This document shows, piece by piece, positions 42,051 through 51,209 of a stretch of DNA of 64,000 nt. The notes beneath the pieces are model-generated. The model was not told the origin of the DNA. It searched no databases and saw nothing but the letters and a program-made list of their open reading frames with translations. Both the position numbers and the translations under genes were made by a program. Source of the DNA: Erythrobacter sp. UBA1916 (GTDB lineage: Bacteria; Pseudomonadota; Alphaproteobacteria; Sphingomonadales; Sphingomonadaceae); assembly GCA_002337385.1 (NCBI GenBank), contig DDFY01000010.1, positions 133,870 through 197,869 of the forward strand, given 5' to 3'. How positions within the stretch are numbered: the stretch's first letter is position 1; each line of letters opens with the position of its first letter.

Positions 42051-44744
42051 ATGGCTTTCACATTTTCATCATCGCGTATGGCCGCCAGCAAGTCAGCGCG
42101 CCTCCTTCTGCTGGCCGGAACTGCCATCGCAACGGTGCCGACAGTCGCCAATGCGCAGTCGGCGCAGGACGAGCAGGAAGTTAGCCAAGAGGACGCTTCG
42201 GCAACGATCGTTGTAACCGGCAGCCGCATCAGAGGCGTTGCTCCGGTCGGTTCGAACCTGATCGACGTTGGGGCAGAGGATATTGCCAAGTCAGGTGCTT
42301 CCACGGTCTCCGAGGTGCTCCGACAGGTTCCCCAGATCACTTCGCTGAGCATCAATGCGGAAGGCGCTACCGGTGTTGGGGCAAGCAGCAACATCACCCG
42401 CGCGACCGGCCCTAACCTGCGCGGGTTGGGAAGCACGGCCACGCTGGTGGTGGTCGACGGAAATCGCGTCCCCATCGCCGGTACGCAGGGCAATTTCGTC
42501 GACCCGTCGTTCATTCCCTCGCTTGCCCTCCAGCGGATCGAAGTGATCGCGGACGGTGCATCGGCAATTTACGGTTCTGATGCTGTTGCCGGTGTGATCA
42601 ATCTCATTCCGCGTAAGGATTTCGAAGGATTGGAAGTGCGCGGGCGCGCGGCTTTCGCAGACGACTACACCGAGTACCAGATCGGCGGAATCGCCGGCGC
42701 TTCATGGGATACCGGCAACGTTGTGTTCGCGGCCGACTATGTCAAAAACGACGCCCTCCTCGGCTCGGACCGCGACTTTGTGTCAGCAGACAGGAGAAGC
42801 GGCGGCGGTTCGGACGCCCGCTCAACAGCGTGCCAGCCTGCGACCATCACAACTGGTGGAGAGACCTATGCAGTGCCCGCAGGCGCCACGGGTGTGCTCG
42901 ATTTCAACGATCTGGTTCCGGGCACCGTCAATCGCTGTGACTTGTCCAAGCCAGGCTTCCTGATCCCGGAGCAGGAGCGGGTCAGCCTGTATGGCAGCTT
43001 TCGCCAACAGCTTGGCGGGGTCCTTAGCGTCTTCGCTCAGGGCTTCTATTCCAAGCGCACCTTCTCGGGGCCTGTCGGCATAACCGGGGTTACCAACGTG
43101 GTGGTTCCCACCAGCAACGCCTTCTATCCGGAGAATGCTCCGGCGACCCCAATCTCGGTCAGCACGAATTTCTTCGATACGGTCGGCCAGCGCTACACGC
43201 ATGGCGTATCGGAAAGCTACCTCGTGATCGGCGGGCTCCGCGCGAACCTCAAGACGTGGGAAGTAAAGCTGTCTGGATCTTATGGCGAAAGCTATGACGA
43301 AGATAACCGCGATCCCACGATAAGTGCGCCAGCACTCGGAGGCGCACTCGCCAATTCCGATCCGGCCACTGCGATCAATCCGTTCGGAACCACGCCCAAC
43401 AATCTGGCTTCGGTTGAAGCGATCAACGTCGATACCTTCAATCCGACTGCAACAAACCGGCTCAAGTCCGTTGCGCTCGATGCAAACGGCCCCCTGTTCA
43501 GCTTGCCTGGCGGCGAAGTCAGCATGGCGCTGGGCGCCGAATATCGCGAAGAACGCCAGTTCGGAGCCTTTACCTTCGGACCTTCGTTCGCCCCGATCAG
43601 CCTTCCCAACGACATCGACCGCAATGTGAAGGCCGTCTACGCTGAACTTTATGTCCCGATCGTGGGGGCCGACAATGCCGGCCCCGGGATGGAGAGCCTC
43701 GATTTGGTCGCCGCCGTGCGGCACGAGGATTACAGCGACTTCGGGCAGACGACCAATCCCAAGTTCGGCATCAACTGGAGCCCGCTGGAGGGTTTGGTCC
43801 TGAGGGGCAGTTTCGGCACGTCGTTCCGGGCGCCGGGCCTCGCCGAGGTTGATCCGAATTCCAGCGGCGCCGGCATTCGCACGCAAACACTTTCCGTTCC
43901 AGGACAGACACTTCCGGGGACCTTTGCAGTGCTTGCCGCAGGTAATCCAAACCTTGATCCCGAGACCGCAACAACCTGGTCGCTGGGCTTTGACATCACC
44001 CCGTCGAGCATTCCGGCGCTCAGGTTGAGTGCGACCTATTTCGACGTCGAGTATGAAGGGCAAGTGATCGACGTTTACACGATCATTCCGCAAGTCCTGG
44101 CAGAGCCCGAGAACTTCTCCGAAATCGTGACATTCAACGATGGCGGTGCTGACTGGCAGAATGCGGTCGATTGGCTGTCGGGGACCCAGTACTACGATCC
44201 GGGATCAATCAATTTCGCCCTGCTGGACGGCATCATCGATGCGCGTAAGGCCAACCTAGGCAAGACGCTTGCCAGCGGGATGGACTTCGAGCTCGCCTAC
44301 GCATTCTATTCGGGCAGCAACGACTTCACCTTCGCCGCGAACGCCACCTTGTTCTTCAACTACAAGAACTCGACGGGTTCCGGACAGCTGATCGATCGCC
44401 TCGGCACCTATGGATATCCGAACGATTTCCGCGCGCGCGCCATGTTCGGTTGGGATCGCGGGCCGATCTCGGCCAGGGCCACGGTCAATTATCTGGATTC
44501 CTACGTGAACACGACCAGCACCCTCGTCCGGAACGTAGATAGCTATACGACCGTCGACTTCGACCTCAGCTATACGTTTGGCGAGGACGCGGGAAGCGTC
44601 GCGAAAGGTGTCAGGCTTGGGCTGAACGTCCGCAACCTGTTCGACCGTGATCCCCCCTTCGTGGACGCGGGACTGGGCTACGACCCCTCCGCAGCAAGCG
44701 CGGTGGGCCGGATTGTCAGCCTGTCAGCATCAAAGAAGTTCTGA
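42051..44744 (+). CDS. TonB-dependent outer-membrane receptor (esterase-linked)
   Basis: An 897-residue receptor. The signal peptide ends at TVANAQSAQD. TIVVTGSRIRGVAPVG leads into a plug with GPNLRGLGSTATLVVVDGNR and VIADGASAIYGSDAVAGVIN. This is the large-receptor style also seen at 13.6 kb. The barrel ends in GRIVSLSASKKF. AGGGAGATACC precedes the ATG. It is downstream of the carboxylesterase by 62 bases with no terminator between, and a strong terminator follows. The ligand is unknown but is plausibly the ester handled by this block. Confidence 0.9.
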   Translation: MAFTFSSSRMAASKSARLLLLAGTAIATVPTVANAQSAQDEQEVSQEDASATIVVTGSRIRGVAPVGSNLIDVGAEDIAKSGASTVSEVLRQVPQITSLSINAEGATGVGASSNITRATGPNLRGLGSTATLVVVDGNRVPIAGTQGNFVDPSFIPSLALQRIEVIADGASAIYGSDAVAGVINLIPRKDFEGLEVRGRAAFADDYTEYQIGGIAGASWDTGNVVFAADYVKNDALLGSDRDFVSADRRSGGGSDARSTACQPATITTGGETYAVPAGATGVLDFNDLVPGTVNRCDLSKPGFLIPEQERVSLYGSFRQQLGGVLSVFAQGFYSKRTFSGPVGITGVTNVVVPTSNAFYPENAPATPISVSTNFFDTVGQRYTHGVSESYLVIGGLRANLKTWEVKLSGSYGESYDEDNRDPTISAPALGGALANSDPATAINPFGTTPNNLASVEAINVDTFNPTATNRLKSVALDANGPLFSLPGGEVSMALGAEYREERQFGAFTFGPSFAPISLPNDIDRNVKAVYAELYVPIVGADNAGPGMESLDLVAAVRHEDYSDFGQTTNPKFGINWSPLEGLVLRGSFGTSFRAPGLAEVDPNSSGAGIRTQTLSVPGQTLPGTFAVLAAGNPNLDPETATTWSLGFDITPSSIPALRLSATYFDVEYEGQVIDVYTIIPQVLAEPENFSEIVTFNDGGADWQNAVDWLSGTQYYDPGSINFALLDGIIDARKANLGKTLASGMDFELAYAFYSGSNDFTFAANATLFFNYKNSTGSGQLIDRLGTYGYPNDFRARAMFGWDRGPISARATVNYLDSYVNTTSTLVRNVDSYTTVDFDLSYTFGEDAGSVAKGVRLGLNVRNLFDRDPPFVDAGLGYDPSAASAVGRIVSLSASKKF

Positions 44745-44760
44745 CCTAAGGTTCCTCCCT

Positions 44761-44804
44761 GCGGCGGGCACTCCCTTCAGGTTGGGTGTCCGCCGCTTCT
44801 TTTT
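44761..44804 (+). terminator. Intrinsic terminator after esterase-TBDR operon
   Basis: A hairpin with arms starting GCGGCGG and ending CCGCCGC pairs over about 13 bases and is followed by TTCTTTTT. It begins 16 bases after the TBDR stop codon. Confidence 0.85.
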
Positions 44805-44986
44805 CCTCCACTGCATTTCCGAATGACGGACGCGCAACGCACTTAAGCCCTCGGGATCGCCCGAAGAGGCGCAACAGGCTATGCTTGCCGCTCTTGCGAC
44901 CGCGCTTATAGAGAGTGCCGGTCTTGAAAAGCCGCTGCGCCGGATATCGAGATCCGACGAGTTCGAATTGCTGGAGAATGGACGGA

Positions 44987-45607
44987 ATGGAAGGCCGCAA
45001 AAAGCAGAAATCCGATGTTGGTACCCGGCAACGGATATTGGCGGCGGCTCTGGAGGAATTCTCGTTACATGGATATTCGGGCGCACGGATCGACCGGATT
45101 ACGAAGCAGGCAGACGCCAATGTCCGCATGATCTATCACTTCTTCGACAACAAGAAGGGCCTGCTGGATGCCGTTCTCGCCCAGATTTTCAACGAACGGC
45201 AGGAAGCCCTGCAGAAGACCCCCGAGACGATCGAGGATCTGTTGGGTGACTACTTTCAGGGCTATTCGACCGATCGCCACCGCGTGCGCCTGCTGGAGTG
45301 GGAAGCGCTGGAGAACGGCACACGGCTGGACAATCTCAATACCGTCGAGGAACGCAAGATCTCCGCGAAGAAGCGGGTCGAGGCGCTGGCCCGTCTGCAG
45401 AAAGACGGACAACTGCCAGCCGATATCGATCCGGAGATGCTCTACCTGTTCTGCGTTGCCCTGACGATATACCCCCTGAGCTTTCCCCAGTCGGTCTATG
45501 TCGCGACCGGGGAAGATGCTTACTCCGACGAATTCCAGAAACGCTACCACACGGCCCTTCAGCAGCTGGCCGGGATTTTGAAGGGCAGCCAAACCTCTGG
45601 CGAATAA
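44987..45607 (+). CDS. TetR family transcriptional regulator
   Basis: A 206-residue regulator. The DNA-binding domain is TRQRILAAALEEFSLHGYSG, ARIDRITKQADANVRMIYHFFDNKKGLLDAVL. The C-terminal part, with a KRVEALARLQKDGQLPADIDPE segment, resembles the TetR_C regions of catabolic regulators. ATG 44987 is preferred because GGAG lies about ten bases upstream; ATG 44978 overlaps that site. It is the only regulator gene in the 38-51 kb block and is therefore the prime candidate to bind the GTAAG-N6-CTTAC sites. No such site is seen in front of its own gene. Confidence 0.88.
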   Translation: MEGRKKQKSDVGTRQRILAAALEEFSLHGYSGARIDRITKQADANVRMIYHFFDNKKGLLDAVLAQIFNERQEALQKTPETIEDLLGDYFQGYSTDRHRVRLLEWEALENGTRLDNLNTVEERKISAKKRVEALARLQKDGQLPADIDPEMLYLFCVALTIYPLSFPQSVYVATGEDAYSDEFQKRYHTALQQLAGILKGSQTSGE

Positions 45608-45694
45608 CGCGAGAACCGAGCTTCGCACTGCGAAGCCCGATCGTCAGCGAGCCAGCGCCAGAGCTGGGCAACGCGATAAGCCGGAGCGATCCGC

Positions 45695-46483
45695 CTAAAA
45701 GGTGGAGTTCGTGGCGCCGCCATCGATCACGAGGCTCTGCCCGGTGATATAGTTGACTTGCTGGCTACAGAACATGGCGACAAAGTCGCCGACATCATCG
45801 CAATCTCCGAACCGACCGGCAGCGATGTTCCACTCCTTTGCGAATTGCTCCACAAGCTCGTCATAAGTGATGCCGGCCGCTGCGGCCCGCTCGTTGAACT
45901 GCTTTTCCACGAAGGCACTGTGATGCATTCCCGGCAGCAGGTTGTTGATGACGACATTGTGCTTGGCCACGACCTTGGAAACCGCCACCGAATAGTTTGA
46001 AAGCGCCGCCCGCGTGTTGCCTGAAAGCAGCCGGATTTCAGCGGGATACTTTGCCGCAACCGTAGCGATATTGACAATTCGGCCCCACTTCCTTTCGACC
46101 ATGCCGTCAATCACTTCGCGCATGAAACGCACCGGCGACAGGAGCGATATCTCGATCGCCGAGAGCCATTGCTCGTCGGTCACCGCCCGGTAGTCCGGCG
46201 TCATCGGTGGAGGAGCACAGGTTCCAACCAGAATATCTGGATCGGGACAGGCCGCGAGGATTTTCGCACGCCCTTCCTCGCTGCTGTGATCGGCACAGAC
46301 GGGCGTTACACGGGCGCCGGTTTCCTGCGCAATCTCTTCACAGGCACGAACCAGACGTTCTTCGGTGCGGGCCGAAATAAAGACCTCGACACCCTCGCGC
46401 GCCAGCGCCTGTGCCGCGCTGCGCCCCATGCCAGCGCTCCCCCCGTTGACCAGCGCTTTGCGCCCGCGAATTCCCAAGTCCAC
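45695..46483 (-). CDS. Divergent SDR family protein lacking the usual catalytic Tyr/Lys
   Basis: A 262-residue Rossmann protein with the NAD(P) motif VNGGSAGMGRS at 12-22 and VIDGGATNS at the end. The NAG motif is replaced by GTCAPPP. The alignment around the active site reads SGNTRAAL, so the YxxxK Tyr and Lys are replaced by Ser154 and Arg158, and the catalytic Ser by Thr141 or a neighbour. A subfamily of such SDRs is common in proteobacteria; the reaction is unknown. The start is GTG 46483 behind AAGGAGAAC. It is divergent from the MFS gene and shares an operator candidate with it. Confidence 0.82.
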   Translation of the reverse strand: MDLGIRGRKALVNGGSAGMGRSAAQALAREGVEVFISARTEERLVRACEEIAQETGARVTPVCADHSSEEGRAKILAACPDPDILVGTCAPPPMTPDYRAVTDEQWLSAIEISLLSPVRFMREVIDGMVERKWGRIVNIATVAAKYPAEIRLLSGNTRAALSNYSVAVSKVVAKHNVVINNLLPGMHHSAFVEKQFNERAAAAGITYDELVEQFAKEWNIAAGRFGDCDDVGDFVAMFCSQQVNYITGQSLVIDGGATNSTF

Positions 46484-46588
46484 CTTGTTCTCCTTCCCTC
46501 GTCACGACGTGGTAAAACGCCTTCCAACGGAGGCGCGACCAGTTCGATTTCGTGTCGTATCCAGTGGCTCATGCCACGTTGAGAGCAC

Positions 46589-46607
46589 GTAAGAAAGTAC
46601 TTACTTT
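46589..46607. promoter_or_regulatory. Operator candidate 3, GTAAG-AAAGTA-CTTAC
   Basis: A perfect GTAAG-N6-CTTAC dyad overlaps a second perfect dyad, AAAGTA-CT-TACTTT. It lies in the divergent SDR/MFS gap, 106 bases from the SDR start and about 120 from the MFS start. Confidence 0.68.
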
Positions 46608-46727
46608 CTTTTGGCGGGTTGGTTATGAAGGTGAGGAATCGCCATCGCTCTCGCGCAGGAAGCGGCGGCCCGAAGCGATAAAAAAAGACCAAAGATGATC
46701 GGCAAATACCGGCGAGTGGAGTGATGG

Positions 46728-48029
46728 ATGCCTGTTGATACCAAATCGCAAAGCTCAGGCTGGACGGTCCGCTCTGCCTACACGGTCGCCCTGCTCACCC
46801 TGATCTATGCGTTCAACACTGCGGACCGAAATCTCTTCGGCTTGCTGGTGCCGCTTATCCAAGAGGACATGCACCTGTCCGACACGGCAATCGGGCTGCT
46901 GTCAGGCTTGGCCTTTGCGTTGTTTTACGCCACCGCCGCCCTGCCCATCGCGTCGCTCGCCGATCGTTGGAACCGGCGCAACATCATCAGCATCGGCCTC
47001 GCGTTCTGGAGCCTGATGACGGCCATGCACGGGCTGGTGAGCAACGCCATTCAGCTGGCAATAACGCGTTTCCTGCTGGGCGCTGGCGAGGCTACCAGCG
47101 TTGCGCCGTCGAACTCGATCATCGCCGATCTGTTCTCCCCCGCGCAGCGCCCATTGGCCCTGGGGTTCCTCTCCATGGCAACGTCGATCGGCATTCTGGT
47201 GGCCTTTCCGGTCCTGGGCTGGGTCAGCGAAGATTACGGCTGGCGAACCGCATTTGTCGCCGCCGGCATACCCGGTCTGCTTCTTGCCCTGCTGTTCTTC
47301 TTGACCGTGCGCGAACCCGAACGGCAGGCTGCGCCCGGTGAAGGAAAGGTGGGAGACCCCGTCCCCCTCCTCGAAGCTCTGCGCTACCTGGCCGGGTCGC
47401 GCGCCTTCATCTTCGGCGTCGCGGCGGGCACGCTGGTCAGCATGAACATGGCCATCACCCATACGTGGGTGCCGTCCTTCATTTCCCGCGTTCACAACCT
47501 CGATCAGTCCGAGATCGGCACCTTGATGGGCTTTCTGCGTGGCCCCGGAGGGATCATCGGCGGGCTGCTTGGCGGTTGGCTCACAACCAAGCTCGCCGAG
47601 CGCGACGAACGATGGCTCTACAAGGTTCCTGCGATTGCCATGTTGTTGATTGTGCCGGCGCAGCTGCTCTTGCTCTTCGGCGAAGCCGGGTGGACATGGC
47701 AGATCGGTCTGGGCCTCGAGACCATGTTGGTCATCTCCACGATCGGTCCGCTCTTCGCCCTCTTGCTCAGTGCATCGCAGCCGCGGACACGATCAGTCGC
47801 GATTGCCCTGTTCCTGTTTGTCTCCAACCTGGTGGGACAGGGAAGCGGCCCGCTAATCTCCGGCATGATCAGCGATGCTTTGCTGCCGTCGCTCGGCGAT
47901 GAATCCATACGTTTTGGCATGCTGACGGCGGTTGGCGCCGCGCTGCTGGCATCGGCCTGCTGCTTCGCCTCGGGCCGGAACATCGCGGCCGACCGGCTGC
48001 GCGCAGCAGCGACCGTGACCACCCACTGA
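46728..48029 (+). CDS. MFS transporter
   Basis: A 433-residue protein with about 12 membrane segments. The loop 2-3 motif appears in ALPIASLADRWNRRNIISIG, and RFLLGAGEATSVAPSNSIIADLF plus GWRTAFVAAGIPGLL mark the anion:cation/aromatic-acid-like branch common in sphingomonad catabolic loci. GGAG lies seven bases before the ATG. It starts an operon with the NTF2-like and DUF3237 genes and is divergent from the SDR. It probably imports a product of ester cleavage across the inner membrane, which is inference. Confidence 0.87.
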   Translation: MPVDTKSQSSGWTVRSAYTVALLTLIYAFNTADRNLFGLLVPLIQEDMHLSDTAIGLLSGLAFALFYATAALPIASLADRWNRRNIISIGLAFWSLMTAMHGLVSNAIQLAITRFLLGAGEATSVAPSNSIIADLFSPAQRPLALGFLSMATSIGILVAFPVLGWVSEDYGWRTAFVAAGIPGLLLALLFFLTVREPERQAAPGEGKVGDPVPLLEALRYLAGSRAFIFGVAAGTLVSMNMAITHTWVPSFISRVHNLDQSEIGTLMGFLRGPGGIIGGLLGGWLTTKLAERDERWLYKVPAIAMLLIVPAQLLLLFGEAGWTWQIGLGLETMLVISTIGPLFALLLSASQPRTRSVAIALFLFVSNLVGQGSGPLISGMISDALLPSLGDESIRFGMLTAVGAALLASACCFASGRNIAADRLRAAATVTTH

Positions 48030-48096
48030 CGCCTCAGTCTCCACCGGACCGGCGCAAAACCATTCACAAAATCAGACCGATAAGAAGGAAGTACAC

Positions 48097-48630
48097 ATGA
48101 GCGAACTTGAAGACACCAAGATCAACGGTGTCAGCATCATCGACCGGCTGCAGATTCTCGACGAGGTCAATCGCTACGCCTGGGCCTGGGACAGCGGCGA
48201 TATCGAAGAATATCTGAATTGCTACGCCGAGGACGGCGCGCTCGAACATCCCACCAAGGATGGCAAGCCCGGCTATCACGTGGGCCGCGACGCCGTGCGC
48301 GAAGCAATCCAGGCTAACATGGATGCGCGCCCAACCAATGCTTACGGGCTGCAGCACCACTTCGGCTCCCCGCGGCTCGAACCGAAGGGCGATGACGTGG
48401 TCGTCAACGCCTATTGCGCGGTCCTGCGGCACGAGTTCCATCGCACCTACTGGCCGCACGGCGCGACCTTCCGGATCGGAACCTGGCACTGCCAATATAC
48501 CCGCACCCCGGAAGGCTGGCGCATCAAGGTGCTCTCCGTGAAGATGTGGACCGACACCGCCTTCAACTCAGGCGTCGAGATTCAGGACCGCAAGCCCGGC
48601 ATGGTCGGCACCGGCACGCCATTCGGCTGA
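48097..48630 (+). CDS. NTF2/SnoaL-like domain protein
   Basis: A 177-residue protein with a SnoaL_4-type fold. IIDRLQILDEVNRYAWAWDS is the N-terminal helix with the conserved YAWAWD segment, followed by CYAEDGALEHP, GRDAVREAIQ and the beta strands HHFGSPRLEPKGDDVVVNAY and TWHCQYTRTPEGWRIKVLS. Members act as dehydratases, isomerases or ring-hydroxylase beta-like subunits. No partner alpha subunit is present, so a small-molecule lyase or isomerase role is more likely. It is cytoplasmic and 67 bases after the MFS gene. Confidence 0.82.
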   Translation: MSELEDTKINGVSIIDRLQILDEVNRYAWAWDSGDIEEYLNCYAEDGALEHPTKDGKPGYHVGRDAVREAIQANMDARPTNAYGLQHHFGSPRLEPKGDDVVVNAYCAVLRHEFHRTYWPHGATFRIGTWHCQYTRTPEGWRIKVLSVKMWTDTAFNSGVEIQDRKPGMVGTGTPFG

Positions 48631-48675
48631 GTACATTTACCGCATTCAGAACTCGCAAGACAGGATATTCCCAGC

Positions 48676-49149
48676 ATGCCGACCATCCCTACGCTCGAAC
48701 ACGCGTTCAGCGTCCGCCTCCGTTTTCCGGAAGGTCCGCGAACCCGCTTCAAGCCCGCGTTCTCGGAATTCAAACGGGGTTTCGTCTCCGTTGCCGGGGG
48801 CGACGTCTATGGCCCCAGGCTGAGCGGCAAAGTGGTGCCGAACTCAGGAGGTGACTGGCCGACGATGTGGCCCAGCGGGCTGATCGACTTCGAAGCACAT
48901 TACATGCTGGAAACGGACGACGGCACGCCGATCTACATCCACAATCGCGGCATCGCCTATTCGTCTCCAGAGACGGTTCGCAAGATCGAGGCAGGTGAGC
49001 CGGTCTCGCCCGACGAAACCTACCTTCGGATCACCCCCCGCTTCGAGGTGCCGGAAGGCGAACACGATTGGCTGGGCCGCACGATCTTCGTGGGAACAGC
49101 ACAGCGCGAAGGCAACGAAACGCAGTTCGAATACTACGCCGTCCGCTAA
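48676..49149 (+). CDS. DUF3237 family protein
   Basis: A 157-residue protein of the DUF3237 beta-barrel family. Signature parts are GGDVYGPRLSGKVVPNSGGDWP, DFEAHYMLETDDGTPIYIHNRG and the C-terminal DWLGRTIFVGTAQREG. It has no signal peptide. DUF3237 genes often accompany SnoaL-like and SDR genes in aromatic or terpenoid catabolic loci, but the function is not established. It is 45 bases after the NTF2-like gene and followed by a clear terminator. Confidence 0.88.
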   Translation: MPTIPTLEHAFSVRLRFPEGPRTRFKPAFSEFKRGFVSVAGGDVYGPRLSGKVVPNSGGDWPTMWPSGLIDFEAHYMLETDDGTPIYIHNRGIAYSSPETVRKIEAGEPVSPDETYLRITPRFEVPEGEHDWLGRTIFVGTAQREGNETQFEYYAVR

Positions 49150-49239
49150 GGCGCTGCCGAATGCGGCCCGATGCCCTGCGAGCCCTCGAGGCGCGTCGGG
49201 CCTCCGCAACGCCGATAAAGCAAATGAGCTAAAACCTAT

Positions 49240-49283
49240 CGGTCCGGCATGGCGCCAAGAGCTGCCAGCCGGACCGTTTCTTT
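49240..49283 (+). terminator. Intrinsic terminator after the MFS-NTF2-DUF3237 operon
   Basis: Arms CGGTCCGGC and GCCGGACCG pair perfectly over nine bases, with a 19-base loop that can itself pair, followed by TTTCTTT. It lies about 90 bases after the DUF3237 stop codon and just before the convergent esterase end. Confidence 0.75.
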
Positions 49284-49297
49284 GGCGCCTGCCTCGC

Positions 49298-50983
49298 TTA
49301 GTCGCAGGACTCTTCGGTTGCGTCGCTAGGCATGCCGCTCTCCAGCCGCGCGCAGGCGATCAGCGCATGCACGCGAGCCAGAGGGTCATGTTCCACGTGA
49401 CTGTCGAGGTCCAGATACATCACCGCGCGATCCTGCCGAGTGAACTCGGGCCAATAGGGCAAGCCCTTCCGTTGCGGCGATCCGAACCGTGCAAAATTGA
49501 TCCAGGCGTCGGCCATAATGTCCGCCATTTGCTGGGGCTCGTCTCCCGGGCCAACAAAGTCCCTGCTCAGCTCGACGTTGTCGAAGACGAGCGGCAGATC
49601 CAGCGAGTGTGGAGAACGCAACATCCCATCGCGGGCCGGCGTCTCCCACCTGAGGGAATAGACATAGACAGGCGGATCCTGATCGGACTTACGCTCCGCG
49701 GCGAGGATCGTCTCATAACTGGTCTCGGCACTGGTCAGAGCCGCGGCAAGATGGCCCGGCGAGTAGTCGGGAAACACCTCGCGCAGTTCGGCGAGAATGG
49801 CAGGGCCATAGCCCGAATACATGCTGGCAGCTCCGCGCTCCAGATCCTCTTCGGTCATGTTGATGAACTCGGGATCCTCCGCAGCCATCATCAAGGTCCA
49901 CTCATCCTTGGTCCAGCCAAGCATGAGCGAGACGTCACTGGCCACTGGCGTCGTGATCGGATCGAAGGGATGATAGGGCAAGGTATCACTGTCCAGAACC
50001 GTGCGCAGCCGCGCGGCCATATCGACGGCTTCCATGTCGCCCGTGCGCTTGAAGCGGACCTCGACCTCATCATTGCCCTTGAACAGATTGATCGCCCGCT
50101 CGACCAGAAGTTCCGCCGGCACTGTCCTGATGAACTCCGGATCGTATTCCTGCATTCCGGCCGCTTCGAAAATGGCCTGTGTATCTCGCGCGATTGACGA
50201 TGCATCCAGCGCGCGCGGATCCGCGCCGCTTTGAATGATGGCCTTGCTGAACAGCCCTTGTGCAGCAGGCATGGCCAAAAGATGCGACACCTTGGCCGCG
50301 CCGCCGGACTCGCCGAACACGGTGATGTTGTCGGGATTGCCGCCGAATGCGGCGATATTGTCATGCACCCATTGCAGCGCCTCTGCGATGTCCTGCATGC
50401 CGAGATTAATGCTGTCGCTGAACTCCGGCCCCATTTCCGTGAGGTTGGTAAAGCCAAAGAGATTCAACCTGTGATTGAGCGTAACAACCACGACATCGCC
50501 GCGCTGCGCCAGGTTGGTTCCGTTGTACACGGGCGCGCTTCCAGACCCCCAGGCGAAACCGCCGCCATGCAGCCAGACCATTACCGGCCGGCCGTCGCCG
50601 TCGCTGTGCGGCGTCCAGACATTGAGGAACAGGCAATCCTCGCTCGGAGGGTCCTTGGTGTCGAACTGGCTACCCAGAGCCACAACCGCCTGAATGCATC
50701 GCGAACCGTATTGCTCGGCTGACACCACGCCGTCCCAGGCCATCGGCTCGACCGGTGGCTGGAACCGCCGATCGCCAACCGGAGCCTGCGCGTAGGCAAC
50801 GCCCAGATAGTGCTCGATGCCATCCTCGACCCGGCCTCTAATGGCACCTTTATCGGTCTGAACGATCACCGATTCCGCAGCCGTATCCGCTGGGCCGTCC
50901 TGCGCAATGGAAGCGATGGGATTGAGGCTGACCGCCAAGGCGATCCCGCAGATGGTGGATTTCAATGCGTGACGAAGTGGCAT
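49298..50983 (-). CDS. Type-B carboxylesterase, secreted (second copy)
   Basis: A 561-residue secreted esterase. The signal peptide is MPLRHALKSTICGIALAVSL...IASIAQ. The oxyanion motif HGGGF is near 139-143, the nucleophile Ser226 is in FGESGGAA, and EDCLFLNVW is the family signature. It differs enough from the esterase at 40.4 kb to have a different specificity. ATG 50983 follows AGGAGA by six bases; ATG 51001 has no site. It ends 15 bases from the terminator of the convergent operon and has its own operator candidate 60-75 bases upstream. Confidence 0.9.
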   Translation of the reverse strand: MPLRHALKSTICGIALAVSLNPIASIAQDGPADTAAESVIVQTDKGAIRGRVEDGIEHYLGVAYAQAPVGDRRFQPPVEPMAWDGVVSAEQYGSRCIQAVVALGSQFDTKDPPSEDCLFLNVWTPHSDGDGRPVMVWLHGGGFAWGSGSAPVYNGTNLAQRGDVVVVTLNHRLNLFGFTNLTEMGPEFSDSINLGMQDIAEALQWVHDNIAAFGGNPDNITVFGESGGAAKVSHLLAMPAAQGLFSKAIIQSGADPRALDASSIARDTQAIFEAAGMQEYDPEFIRTVPAELLVERAINLFKGNDEVEVRFKRTGDMEAVDMAARLRTVLDSDTLPYHPFDPITTPVASDVSLMLGWTKDEWTLMMAAEDPEFINMTEEDLERGAASMYSGYGPAILAELREVFPDYSPGHLAAALTSAETSYETILAAERKSDQDPPVYVYSLRWETPARDGMLRSPHSLDLPLVFDNVELSRDFVGPGDEPQQMADIMADAWINFARFGSPQRKGLPYWPEFTRQDRAVMYLDLDSHVEHDPLARVHALIACARLESGMPSDATEESCD

Positions 50984-51042
50984 GATCTCTCCTGCTGGCA
51001 TATCGATGTGACCAGGCAGATACCGGATCGCTCGCGCCTAAA

Positions 51043-51058
51043 GTAAATATATACTTAC
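51043..51058. promoter_or_regulatory. Operator candidate 4, GTAAA-TATATA-CTTAC
   Basis: Fits the GTAAG-N6-CTTAC pattern with one arm mismatch and lies 60-75 bases upstream of the esterase ATG at 50983. With the other three sites it ties the outer ends of the 38-51 kb block together. Confidence 0.58.
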
Positions 51059-51209
51059 CATCTGCATAAGCTTCGTCAATGGCGCGCTGAACGGATCATG
51101 GAGTCTTGCGGCACGGTCGGGTTCCTCATGTTGCTGAGGGTGATCTGGCGCAGCTTCGCCCCTACCCTCGACTTTCATCCAGTGCGTTAGCGCCCTCTCC
51201 TGCACCGCT

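Noticed and set aside
45620..45636. Hairpin GCTTCGC-ACT-GCGAAGC after the TetR gene as terminator
   Set aside because: The stem is only seven bases and no T-run follows. It could contribute, but the evidence is too weak to list it as a feature.
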